Positions 42,339-50,586 of a stretch of DNA of 64,000 bases are shown here, piece by piece; the stretch's first letter is position 1, and every line of letters begins with the position of its first letter. The notes below the pieces were generated by a model, which was given only the letters and a program-made list of their open reading frames with translations, made no database searches and was not told the DNA's origin. Source of the stretch: RGIG7332 sp045580305 (GTDB lineage Bacteria > Bacillota > Clostridia > Oscillospirales > JAAYXM01); NCBI GenBank assembly GCA_045580305.1, contig JAZNNQ010000036.1, positions 24,580 through 88,579 on the forward strand. The letters are read 5' to 3'. Position numbers and translations under genes: made by a program.

Positions 42339-43994
42339 ATGACTATTAAAGAACGGGTTAAAGCTTTAAGTGTTGAAGAAAAAGTAGCATATATGATTAT
42401 CGTTCGCGGCGAGAATTATGTTCCCCGCCTTCACGAAATGGCAAAAGCCGGTCAACTCGGCGGTGTAGGTGCTGTTGCAATCCCCAAGGAAGATCGTACG
42501 CCCGAAAAGCTTGTTGAAATCATGAACTCTCTCCGTGAGGAATCCTCGCTTCCCATAACTTTCTATGTAGATGCGGAGCACGGCCTTGCGGTTTCCGTTC
42601 CTTTTGCTACTCGCTTCCCCTCTTGTATGGCACTTGGTGCATCAGGCGATTTAGAGCTTGCTCGTCTTAATGCTGAGGTTATCGGTCGCGAGGCACGCGT
42701 TTTAGGTTTTAATATTGTTGCAAGCCCGCCTCTCGATGTAAATATTGAGCCAGAAAACCCGATTATCTGTACCCGCGCTTTCAGTGACGATACCGATGAG
42801 GTTATTAAGTTTGGCAGAGCTTATCTTGAGGGCTTACAGTCCGAGGGTCGTATTACCTGCGGAAAGCACTTCCCCGGTCACGGTGCAACCGCTTCTGACT
42901 CTCATATGACTATGCCGGTTGTTGAGAGAACAAGAGAAGAACTCAACGAGGTTGAGCTTCGTCCCTACTACGAAATCTGCAATGATATGTGGGGCGTTAT
43001 GACCGCACACATCTTCTTCCCTGCACTTGCAGCCGAAGATGAGGTAAATGTTCCCGCTACAATGTCCCGCACAATGCTCTATAAAACACTTCGCGAGGAC
43101 ATCGGTTTTGACAATCTTATTGTCTCCGATAGCCTTACTATGAAGGGTATTAAGGATAAATATGGTCTGGATGCTTCCGTTGGTGCAATCTTAGCCGGCC
43201 ACGATATGATTTTACAGGATTATTCCGATGACCCGATCATTACATATAACCATGTTGTAAAGGCGGTTAAGGACGGCAGAATTCCTATGGAATGGATCGA
43301 TGCATCTGTTGAGCGTATTCTTAAATTCCAGGAGAAGTCCGGTGCAACCGTTGACTTCAGAGCTGATATCGACGAGGTAAAGAGAGTTGTAGGTTGTCCC
43401 GAACACATCAAGGTTGCCGAGACCGTTGCGGCTCGTGGCGTTACCTTTATCGAGGGCGAAAATATTCCTGCAAAGCCTGAATTATTCGGCAAGACCCTTG
43501 TCATTGCAACCGTCGGTCCCGAGGAAATCCACGGTATTACCGATATCGGTGCTGCAGGTGGTTTCTCCTCAACCAATATTGGTGTCAGCGTTAACCGCTA
43601 CCATAATGCAGACCTTGAGCGTATTTCCGAAACTCCCGAGGCAAGTGAGGTTGATCGCGTGCTGGAAAAAGCAAAGAATTATGATACTGTTATCTTCTCT
43701 CCCTTTGTCCGCACGGTTTCCTACAAGGTAAACGGTGGTAAGGTTCATCCGGAAATCCTCCGTCTTGCAGAAACTCTTAACTCAAGCAAGGTTGATCTTG
43801 TTACCCTTGTATTCGGAAATCCCTATTCTCTTGCCGTATTCCCGCAGTTTAAGAACTGTATTCTTTCTTACGGTGATGATTTATATTCCATTAACGCGTC
43901 AGTTGATGCGCTCTTCGGTAAAGAGGAAATGACCGCAAAGCTTCCCGTACAGGTAAGTGATAAGTATCCTCGCGGATATTCATACAAGAAATAA
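42339..43994 (+). CDS. glycoside hydrolase family 3, NagZ-like beta-hexosaminidase
   Basis: A 551-residue GH3 enzyme. The barrel has KHFPGHGATASDSH (176-189), the NagZ-type loop with its His/Asp acid-base pair, and IVSDSLTMKGI with nucleophile D264. A C-terminal GH3 alpha/beta domain follows (about 350-551). The KHFPGHG...DSH motif points to beta-N-acetylhexosaminidase rather than beta-glucosidase. No signal peptide, so it is cytosolic. I prefer the ATG at 42339 (AAAGGA about 10 bases upstream) to the in-frame ATG at 42318. It is divergent from the AraC regulator. Confidence 0.9.
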   Translation: MTIKERVKALSVEEKVAYMIIVRGENYVPRLHEMAKAGQLGGVGAVAIPKEDRTPEKLVEIMNSLREESSLPITFYVDAEHGLAVSVPFATRFPSCMALGASGDLELARLNAEVIGREARVLGFNIVASPPLDVNIEPENPIICTRAFSDDTDEVIKFGRAYLEGLQSEGRITCGKHFPGHGATASDSHMTMPVVERTREELNEVELRPYYEICNDMWGVMTAHIFFPALAAEDEVNVPATMSRTMLYKTLREDIGFDNLIVSDSLTMKGIKDKYGLDASVGAILAGHDMILQDYSDDPIITYNHVVKAVKDGRIPMEWIDASVERILKFQEKSGATVDFRADIDEVKRVVGCPEHIKVAETVAARGVTFIEGENIPAKPELFGKTLVIATVGPEEIHGITDIGAAGGFSSTNIGVSVNRYHNADLERISETPEASEVDRVLEKAKNYDTVIFSPFVRTVSYKVNGGKVHPEILRLAETLNSSKVDLVTLVFGNPYSLAVFPQFKNCILSYGDDLYSINASVDALFGKEEMTAKLPVQVSDKYPRGYSYKK

Positions 43995-43997
43995 TAT

Positions 43998-44027
43998 AAA
44001 AAACGCTTGCTCCGGCAAGCGTTTTTT
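43998..44027 (+). terminator. Rho-independent terminator after the GH3 gene
   Basis: Stem AAAACGCTTGC / GCAAGCGTTTT with a four-base TCCG loop and T run. The GH36 gene begins 27 bases on without a visible promoter, so it may depend on read-through. Confidence 0.88.
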
Positions 44028-44053
44028 GTTATGATTAACCCGAGGTGAGTGCA

Positions 44054-45529
44054 ATGGATTTTGAAAAGATTTTAAACCTTAATGAGTATGCAACCAAACC
44101 GTCCTATGATATTGAGTCGGCTAAATTTACTTCCGTCTGGCTTCAGGCATACAGTGACAAATACGATAATTTAGTCAGAGAAAACACCGACTACCCATAC
44201 CGCGGCAATTTAGCTGAAACTAAAGGTCATATTTTCATATTAAACTATCCTCTCCACGATGTAAATGAAATCTTTATCGTGCTTGCACCCGATTGTGTCG
44301 AACCCACATTTTCTATCATTGATGGTGAAATCAAAATCACATCCCACGGTTATCCGATTATACGAGGTATCGCGGAAGATGCTGCAAAGTTCTGCCGCGA
44401 TTGGTACAAAACCGAATACAAAACAGAAGGCTTACATACCATGTCAAATACCTGGGCAGATTTCCGCGACAGAAATCGTGTTCGCGCAGATTTTCTGTTA
44501 AAAGAAATTGATGCGGCTGCAAAGCTCGGCATCGATGTTGTACAAATTGATGACGGCTGGCAAAAAGGTACCACCCCTCCGCCACAAGCGGATGATAATT
44601 CCTGGCTTTTCGGTGACGGTTTTTGGGATCTGAATGAGGAAGTCTTCCCTAACGGAATGGAAGAGGTTCGCGATTATGCTAAAGAAAAGGGCGTTAAACT
44701 TGGACTTTGGTTTGCTCCTCAATCCATCGGCCCGTTCGCGCATTTTGACCGTGATCTTGCGGTTTTAAAAAAGGCGTATGACGAGTGGAATATCCGTTAC
44801 TTTAAGCTTGATTTTCTGCAGTTGTGGGACAAGGCAAGGGCCGATAAAATGGCGGAATTTGTAAAGGCTGTACTTAATTTTGGCCCGGATGCAAATGTTG
44901 AACTTGATGTTACAGCGGACAAACGCTTAGGCTATGTGAACTCCGCGCCATTTGGTACAATCTTTGTTGAAAACAGATATACCTCCTGGGGTAATTACTA
45001 TCCCCATCGCACACTGCGAAACCTTTGGAAACTATCAAAATATCTCCCCGCAAGCAAGCTTCAGTTTGAGTTTATGAACACGGATCTATACCGTGATTCC
45101 TATAAGGAGAGCGACAGTTTGCGCCCTGAACTTTACGATATTGATTATCTTTTTGCATCGGTTATGGTATCAAATCCTCTTTACTGGATGGAAACCCAGT
45201 TTTTAAGCGACGATAAGTGCAAAAAATTAATCCCCTTAACCGAAAAATGGAAAGATTACAGAGCGGAGCTATCGGAAGCCGATATCCATCCTATTGGCGA
45301 TGAGCCTGATGGTACTTCTATTACGGGTTTTGCGGTTGTCGGTGATGATTATACCCACCTGATTCTCCTCCGTGAACTGTGCGAGGATGATACCATTACG
45401 ATGGATATTCCATATGATGTGTGCAGACATATTTATTCCAACGGTGCAAAATTCGACTTTTCGGGCAGCGTACTCACGGTCACTTTTGAAAAAGAGTTTT
45501 CTTACATTTGGCTTCGTTTTCTGCCATAA
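44054..45529 (+). CDS. GH36-type alpha-galactosidase (melibiase)
   Basis: A 491-residue clan GH-D glycosidase. Motifs: VVQIDDGWQ (163-171), LGLWFAPQ, and YFKLDFLQ with D253 as the expected nucleophile. Shorter than the usual about 700-residue GH36, because the N-terminal beta domain is small. No signal peptide: cytosolic. The ATG at 44054 has GAGGTG upstream; the in-frame GTG at 44045 is too close. With galK it suggests intracellular alpha-galactoside breakdown. Confidence 0.88.
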   Translation: MDFEKILNLNEYATKPSYDIESAKFTSVWLQAYSDKYDNLVRENTDYPYRGNLAETKGHIFILNYPLHDVNEIFIVLAPDCVEPTFSIIDGEIKITSHGYPIIRGIAEDAAKFCRDWYKTEYKTEGLHTMSNTWADFRDRNRVRADFLLKEIDAAAKLGIDVVQIDDGWQKGTTPPPQADDNSWLFGDGFWDLNEEVFPNGMEEVRDYAKEKGVKLGLWFAPQSIGPFAHFDRDLAVLKKAYDEWNIRYFKLDFLQLWDKARADKMAEFVKAVLNFGPDANVELDVTADKRLGYVNSAPFGTIFVENRYTSWGNYYPHRTLRNLWKLSKYLPASKLQFEFMNTDLYRDSYKESDSLRPELYDIDYLFASVMVSNPLYWMETQFLSDDKCKKLIPLTEKWKDYRAELSEADIHPIGDEPDGTSITGFAVVGDDYTHLILLRELCEDDTITMDIPYDVCRHIYSNGAKFDFSGSVLTVTFEKEFSYIWLRFLP

Positions 45530-45540
45530 ATCATAACTGA

Positions 45541-45574
45541 CCCCCTTGGCTAAGTTTAGTCAAGGGGGTTTTTG
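45541..45574 (+). terminator. Rho-independent terminator after the alpha-galactosidase gene
   Basis: Stem CCCCCTTG (45541-45548) / CAAGGGGG (45561-45568), with inner complementarity GACTAAA-like, followed by a T run. Confidence 0.9.
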
Positions 45575-45671
45575 CATAAAAAACGAGACGAGCTGGGAAG
45601 GCTCGTCTCTAAAAAAAGGGGGGGTATGTAAATTAGGACTTTGCACAATCCCAATTTGCAATTTTATTATA
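45575..45671 (-). ncRNA. possible small minus-strand RNA
   Basis: On the minus strand TATAAT (plus 45666-45671) is followed by about 55 bases and then a perfect stem GAGACGAGC / GCTCGTCTC (plus 45585-45609) and GTTTTTT, a good terminator with no minus-strand gene before it. A short RNA of about 80 bases is possible. No good -35 is seen. Confidence 0.3.
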
Positions 45672-45771
45672 GCACCGCGTTTTTTGAAATGTGTTAATAA
45701 TCTGTAAATAAATAATTAACGAATAAATTTCCTTCTTTTGTCAAAAATTATAAGAAAGGAAGTGAGTTCAG

Positions 45772-47241
45772 ATGACATTTACAGGGCAGTTAAGCAAGGA
45801 TATGAGTATGGTAAAAGATCTGTTAAAGAACGATAACACGGTAGTTTATCGAACTTTTGAGAATAAAACCGCCCAAAATTTAAAGGGTTGTGTGATTTTT
45901 ACCGAAGTCCTTACCAACACTCAGGTTATTGACCACCATATTATCTCACCGCTCATTAATGCTGAGCTTAAAAACATAAGGCAGCTGCCCTATCTTATCG
46001 ATACGGTGACCGAAAAAATTTTAGAGGCCAACGAAATAAAGCGCTTTTCCGATGTAGAGGAGGCGCTGTCCTCACTTTTAATTGGCGATACACTTATTTT
46101 AATTGACGGTATCCCTCTGGCTTGCGCCGCCAATACCAAGGGCTATCCTGCAAGAAGTATCAGTATGCCCGAGACCGAAAACACTGTAAGCGGCCCTAAA
46201 GAGGCTTTTTGCGAAGTGCTGGTCTTTAATATGGGGCTTTTGCGCCGTAAGGTTAAAAATCCGAAACTTAAATTTAAGACCATTGAGGTCGGCAAGGTTA
46301 CAAAGACACGAGTGTGCTTAAGTTACATTGAGGGCCTTTGTACTGAGTCGTTAATCGAAAAAATTGAGGCGCGTATAAATCGATATGAAATAGACTCAGC
46401 CCTTGACTCAAATTACCTTGCGGAGTTATGCGGTGACAGTCGTTATTCCCCCTTCAAAACCGTGGGCACAACCGAACGACCGGATGTGGTTGTAGGTAAA
46501 TTGCTCGAGGGACGGGTTGCAATTCTTTGCGACGGAAGTCCCTTTGCACTTACCGTTCCATTTTTATTTGTCGAAAATTTCCAGTCAAATGAGGACTATT
46601 ATTCAAACTTCTATTTTGCGGGTTTTACCCGTATTTTGCGGTATCTTTCGTTCTTTTTGAGTATAAGCCTGCCCGGACTTTATGTCGCTCTCATTTCGTA
46701 TCACAAGGAAATGATACCCCTTAATTTGCTTTTAAGCATTGTTAATTCACGGGACGCAGTACCCTTCCCCGCTGCCCTGGAGATGGTAATTCTCCTGCTT
46801 TTATTTGACCTGTTGCGCGAGGCGGGGCTTAGGTTGCCAAAACCCATCGGCGGCACTATCGGCACGGTGGGCGGCATTGTTTTGGGGCAGAGCATTGTTT
46901 CTGCGCGTATTGTTTCCGCGGAGATGATAATTATCGTGGCAGTTTGCGCTATTACCTCATTTTTAACTCCAAAGCTGGATATTGAAACTATCATTTACCG
47001 ATTTGTCATTCTGATTTTGTGCTCTACCCTCGGAATTTACGGCTATTCACTTGGTGTTATCGCACTGCTCGTGCATTTATCCGCCTTAAAATCCTTTGAT
47101 GTGCCCTATTTAAGCTACATTTCAGCTTTAAAACCCCAGGAGATTAAGGATGTATATATCCGCTCGCCCTGGTGGGTAATGCGCCGTCGACCCGCCGCTA
47201 TTCAGCGAAGAAATCTCACACGCCTAAGGAGAAAGAACTGA
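45772..47241 (+). CDS. spore germinant receptor subunit A (GerA/GerKA family)
   Basis: A 489-residue membrane protein of the GerA receptor, which senses germinants in spores. The N-terminal soluble part (about 1-270) has VIDHHIISPLIN and SYIEGLCTESLIEKIEARIN; the C-terminal part has several membrane segments with PGLYVALISYHKEMIPLNLL and GGTIGTVGGIVLGQ, diagnostic of the family. Followed by GerC, a tiny membrane protein and GerB, so the operon is A-C-x-B. A forespore sigma-type promoter may lie in 45720-45750 but is weak. Ribosome binding site GGAAGTGAG. Confidence 0.95.
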   Translation: MTFTGQLSKDMSMVKDLLKNDNTVVYRTFENKTAQNLKGCVIFTEVLTNTQVIDHHIISPLINAELKNIRQLPYLIDTVTEKILEANEIKRFSDVEEALSSLLIGDTLILIDGIPLACAANTKGYPARSISMPETENTVSGPKEAFCEVLVFNMGLLRRKVKNPKLKFKTIEVGKVTKTRVCLSYIEGLCTESLIEKIEARINRYEIDSALDSNYLAELCGDSRYSPFKTVGTTERPDVVVGKLLEGRVAILCDGSPFALTVPFLFVENFQSNEDYYSNFYFAGFTRILRYLSFFLSISLPGLYVALISYHKEMIPLNLLLSIVNSRDAVPFPAALEMVILLLLFDLLREAGLRLPKPIGGTIGTVGGIVLGQSIVSARIVSAEMIIIVAVCAITSFLTPKLDIETIIYRFVILILCSTLGIYGYSLGVIALLVHLSALKSFDVPYLSYISALKPQEIKDVYIRSPWWVMRRRPAAIQRRNLTRLRRKN

Positions 47242-47244
47242 TTT

Positions 47245-48213
47245 ATGAAACGGATCTTACTTTTCATCCCGCTTATCTTTTGCCTTTGCTCCTGCTGGGA
47301 TTATACCGAGCTTAATATGCAAAACTATGTGCTGGGTATGGGAGTGGATTATATTGACGGTAAATACACTGTGTGCATAGAAACCGTCAAAATAACCGGC
47401 GAGCCGGCATCCCTCTCCGCAAGTGAAGGTGTAATTATAGAAAGCAGCGGTGCTACCATATTCGACGCTGTGCGAGACGCTATTATGTCAGCGGGCAAAA
47501 AACTTTATTGGGGACACACCGAGGTAATTATAATAAGCGAAACCGTAGCTCGAGAACACCTTTTCGCCGTAATGGATGTAGTGTCCCGCGCGCAGGATAT
47601 ATATTCAAATGTAAATCTACTGGTGTCGCAGGGCGTATCTGCTCGTGAAATATTGAACTCCAAAACGCCGCGGGATATTATGGTCAGCGTGCATTTATCC
47701 AACATTCTGGAAAATGAAGAGCCGTCCCGTCGCTTTAAACGCTGTGAGTTATGGCAGCTGCAGAGGGATTTTCCGTATACCTTGATCCCTGCTGTGCACC
47801 TATCCGAACATCCCGTTATAGAGGGTAGCGCTGTTATTAAAAGTCGCGCTCTTGCGGGGTATATTAGCGGTACGGAGACACAGATTTTTTCTCTTCTTGA
47901 AGATCCTTCATCCGGTGGCTATCTGCCCGATGTTACGGTGGATGATTCCACTCTTTCCTTAGAGATTTTGCGTACCAAGCTCACCCGGGTAAATAGCACA
48001 TATCGCGTGGATATCACCCTCTCCCTTTCAAGTTCAAGCAAACCCTTTGACGGTATGGACAGCGAGAACAGAAAAAAGGTTGAGGAGGCGGCGAAAGCCC
48101 TTGTGTCGGAACAGATACGGTCATTGATGGCAAAGCCTTTCGGTAATCCCCTTTCATACAACGATTACAAGGTGCACACAGCACTTAACAGTACCGGACT
48201 TATAAAGAGGTGA
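47245..48213 (+). CDS. spore germinant receptor lipoprotein subunit C (GerC family)
   Basis: A 322-residue lipoprotein. Signal peptide with lipobox CLCSC, then WDYTELNMQNYVLGMGVDY, typical of GerC. Family members are usually 360-400 residues; this one is shorter at the C-terminus, where the segment with the common DIFGFG motif is lacking between EQIRSLMAKP and the final STGLI. It starts three bases after the subunit A stop. Whether it is functional is not decided by this. Confidence 0.9.
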   Translation: MKRILLFIPLIFCLCSCWDYTELNMQNYVLGMGVDYIDGKYTVCIETVKITGEPASLSASEGVIIESSGATIFDAVRDAIMSAGKKLYWGHTEVIIISETVAREHLFAVMDVVSRAQDIYSNVNLLVSQGVSAREILNSKTPRDIMVSVHLSNILENEEPSRRFKRCELWQLQRDFPYTLIPAVHLSEHPVIEGSAVIKSRALAGYISGTETQIFSLLEDPSSGGYLPDVTVDDSTLSLEILRTKLTRVNSTYRVDITLSLSSSSKPFDGMDSENRKKVEEAAKALVSEQIRSLMAKPFGNPLSYNDYKVHTALNSTGLIKR

Positions 48214-48217
48214 TGCT

Positions 48218-48418
48218 ATGACACTTTTTATTCTCCCCGCTATTTACGGCGCTCTGTTATTCTTTGAAAGAACCGATTTCACCGGCAAAAGAGAGCGATA
48301 CCTTTACCGTGTGCTTGTGATTATTGCACTTGTTCTATCACTTCCTGCGTCCTACGCCTTGAGTCTTGACCATGTGGGCGCTTCTCTTTCCGGACTTGTG
48401 TCCGTATTTTCCCGTTAG
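48218..48418 (+). CDS. small two-segment membrane protein of the germinant receptor operon
   Basis: A 66-residue protein with two hydrophobic segments (about 1-16 and 29-60). Such small GerD/2TM proteins occur in many germinant receptor operons and modulate receptor function. It is tightly packed between GerC and GerB, so is likely real. Confidence 0.7.
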   Translation: MTLFILPAIYGALLFFERTDFTGKRERYLYRVLVIIALVLSLPASYALSLDHVGASLSGLVSVFSR

Positions 48419-48427
48419 GAGGATAAA

Positions 48428-49507
48428 ATGGAGACCATATCAACAAAGCAGGGCATCTCACTTGTTATAACATTTATTCTCTGCAATTCCTATTCACTGC
48501 TTTTTGGAGCCGACTGCGGAAAAGATGTGTGGCTCGCATATATTTTTGCATCTGTCTTAGCTGCTCTCATCTGGTGGCTTTTAAGCGCGGTTTTGGACAA
48601 ACACGACTTTAATTCTTTTTTCGAGATGATGGATTTCGCTTTTGGCAGGGTGACAGGTAAGGTATTAAGTGCGATTTTATTGCTTTACGCCCTGCTCTCC
48701 TGCACCACATCAATGGCGCTTTTCGGAAGATTCACACAGCTTACCGCCCTTACAAAAACACCGCAGATCGTGCTCCCCCTTGCGATTTTAGTGCTTGCGG
48801 CGTGGGGACTTAAATCCGGATTACGGATTTTATCGCAGGGAAACACCCTTCTTTTTTATTTCGCGCTTTTTACATTTGTTTGTTTTATATTTTTCGGTCT
48901 GCCCCAGCTTGATGTGAAAAATATAACTCCGATTTTGGAAAACGGTATCCTTCCCACCGCGAAAAGTGCGCTTACCGTTTTTACAAATCAATTTGGTGAC
49001 GCGCTTTTGCTGTTTTGCATTTATCCTCATATCCGCAAAAGTGCAAAGCGGCGTAAAGCGATGCTTATTGCACTGATTTCCGCTACCGCAATGGTATCGG
49101 TCATCGCCGCTTTTACCGTTCTCACCCTTGGCGGTGTCCAGGTAGCGAATGAATTTTTCCCGGTATTTACTATTTTATCCATTCGCAATGTGGGTGCTTA
49201 TATTCAGCATATGGAAATTTTGACCTCAGTTGCAATGACATTTTTCATATTTGTTCGCCAGACCGTAAGTTTATATTTTGCCGCCACCGCAATAGCGCAT
49301 ATTTTCAAAACCCGATCATTTAGCGCCTATCTCTTGCCCCTTGCTCTCATTATATCCAGCGGAACACAACTTTTATATTGGAATATGATGAGTCTGCGCT
49401 CACGAATTGAGGGTAATCTTAATCTGTATATTCTTCTGCCACTGCAACTGCTATTACCCTGCATTATGGGCGTTATTCTTACAATAAAGCGAAAAAAGGA
49501 GAAGTGA
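48428..49507 (+). CDS. spore germinant receptor subunit B (GerB/APC transporter-like)
   Basis: A 359-residue multi-pass membrane protein of the GerAB family (about 10 segments), related to amino acid permeases, that binds the germinant. The start STKQGISLVITFILCNSYSLL is typical. Ribosome binding site TTAGGAGG, last gene of the operon. Confidence 0.93.
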   Translation: METISTKQGISLVITFILCNSYSLLFGADCGKDVWLAYIFASVLAALIWWLLSAVLDKHDFNSFFEMMDFAFGRVTGKVLSAILLLYALLSCTTSMALFGRFTQLTALTKTPQIVLPLAILVLAAWGLKSGLRILSQGNTLLFYFALFTFVCFIFFGLPQLDVKNITPILENGILPTAKSALTVFTNQFGDALLLFCIYPHIRKSAKRRKAMLIALISATAMVSVIAAFTVLTLGGVQVANEFFPVFTILSIRNVGAYIQHMEILTSVAMTFFIFVRQTVSLYFAATAIAHIFKTRSFSAYLLPLALIISSGTQLLYWNMMSLRSRIEGNLNLYILLPLQLLLPCIMGVILTIKRKKEK

Positions 49508-49530
49508 TCATCACTTCTCCTTTATTTTCT
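49496..49530 (+). terminator. Rho-independent terminator at the end of the germinant receptor operon
   Basis: Stem AAAGGAGAAGTGA / TCACTTCTCCTTT with a three-base loop, overlapping the subunit B stop codon, followed by ATTTTCTT. Confidence 0.88.
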
Positions 49531-49535
49531 TAGAT

Positions 49536-49904
49536 GTGAGCAAGTCTATAAGCCGAGTTCTGTATTTGACAGTCATCTATCTAAACCGTGCGTTGCCACA
49601 CGGCTTCAGCCACCTCTGAGAAACGGCCAGGGCGGGCCTCTCCCGGGAGTGATAAGCTCCCTCGGTTTCCACTCACGGTGTTGCTCCGGATAGAGTTTGC
49701 ATGACCGGACAGTCTCCAGCCGGCCGGTGAGCTCTTACCTCACCTTTCCACCCTTACCACGGTAATCCGTGGCGGTATCTCTCTGTTGCACTTTTCCTGA
49801 AGTCGCCTTCGGCGGGCGTTACCCGTTATCCTTGCCCTGTGGAGCTCGGACTTTCCTCGTGTGCTACCTTTCGGTATGCACCCGCGACTGTCTGGCTTAC
49901 TCAC
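49536..49904 (-). ncRNA. rnpB: RNase P RNA, bacterial type A
   Basis: The minus strand has the conserved core GAGGAAAGTCCGAGC near the 5' part and ACAGAACTCGGCTTATAGAC near the 3' end, with the 5' GTGAGTAAGCC pairing the 3' GGCTTATAGACTTGCTCAC. About 369 bases, as expected. It processes tRNA 5' ends with RnpA. Confidence 0.97.
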
Positions 49905-49910
49905 CTTGCA

Positions 49911-49940
49911 ATTATACTATTTTTATTTGCTTTTTGTCAA
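49911..49940 (-). promoter_or_regulatory. rnpB: promoter of rnpB
   Basis: Minus-strand TTGACA (plus 49935-49940), 18 bases, TATAAT (plus 49911-49916), 7 bases before the RNA start. Its -35 lies at the 3' end of the HD hydrolase gene. Confidence 0.85.
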
Positions 49941-50527
49941 TCGTCGATAAGGCTTCCTTTGCGGGTATTATCGTCAACGATCTCCATAGATCTATCCCAA
50001 ATTTCAGAGGCACATAATTTTGCATATTCCTGGCGCTTTATAACCTGGCTTTTTCTTACCCCGTGCGACTTCCAATCGTTTCCGTTATTCGCATCGTTGA
50101 GAAGTAACGGTTGGAAGCAATCCATTGCTCGCGCAAAGCGCGCCTCAGGGCTTATTCCCGCCTCAAATTCCTCAAATAAACTTTTAAGGGTGTATTTTTG
50201 GTCCTCGGGTAAAATGCCGAAAATTCGTTCAGCAGCCTTTTCTTCACGCTCCTTTTGGGTCTTCTTATTCTCCGCGTCATATGCATAGGTGTCCCCCGCA
50301 TCTATTTCAACAATATCGTGAATAAGCCCCATCATCATCGCCTTACCTACATCGAACTCTTCGCTTGCATATTCGCGTAAAAGGTAAATCATTATTGCCA
50401 TATGCCATGCGTGCTCAGCGTCATTTTCCCGCCTATGTTCGCCGATAAGATGCGCCTGTCGTATTATATTTTTCTCCTTATCGATTTCGAGAATAAAATC
50501 AATTTGTTTTTTAAGTCTTTCGTTCAT
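49937..50527 (-). CDS. HD-domain phosphohydrolase
   Basis: A 196-residue metal-dependent hydrolase. ENDAEHAWHMAIM and LIHDIVEIDAGD give the H...HD...D series. It resembles YfbR-type 5'-nucleotidases and other HD family proteins; substrate unknown. ATG 50527 follows GGAGATGG; an in-frame ATG at 50572 lacks a site. Confidence 0.9.
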   Translation of the reverse strand: MNERLKKQIDFILEIDKEKNIIRQAHLIGEHRRENDAEHAWHMAIMIYLLREYASEEFDVGKAMMMGLIHDIVEIDAGDTYAYDAENKKTQKEREEKAAERIFGILPEDQKYTLKSLFEEFEAGISPEARFARAMDCFQPLLLNDANNGNDWKSHGVRKSQVIKRQEYAKLCASEIWDRSMEIVDDNTRKGSLIDD

Positions 50528-50550
50528 AATACCATCTCCATATGATATTA

Positions 50551-50580
50551 AAACAAGGGTGGCCGTGACCACCCTTGTTT
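50551..50580 (-). terminator. terminator of rpoC
   Basis: Stem AAACAAGGGTGG / CCACCCTTGTTT with a six-base loop and a T-rich run on the minus strand, between rpoC and the HD gene. Confidence 0.85.
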
Positions 50581-50586
50581 ATTTAA

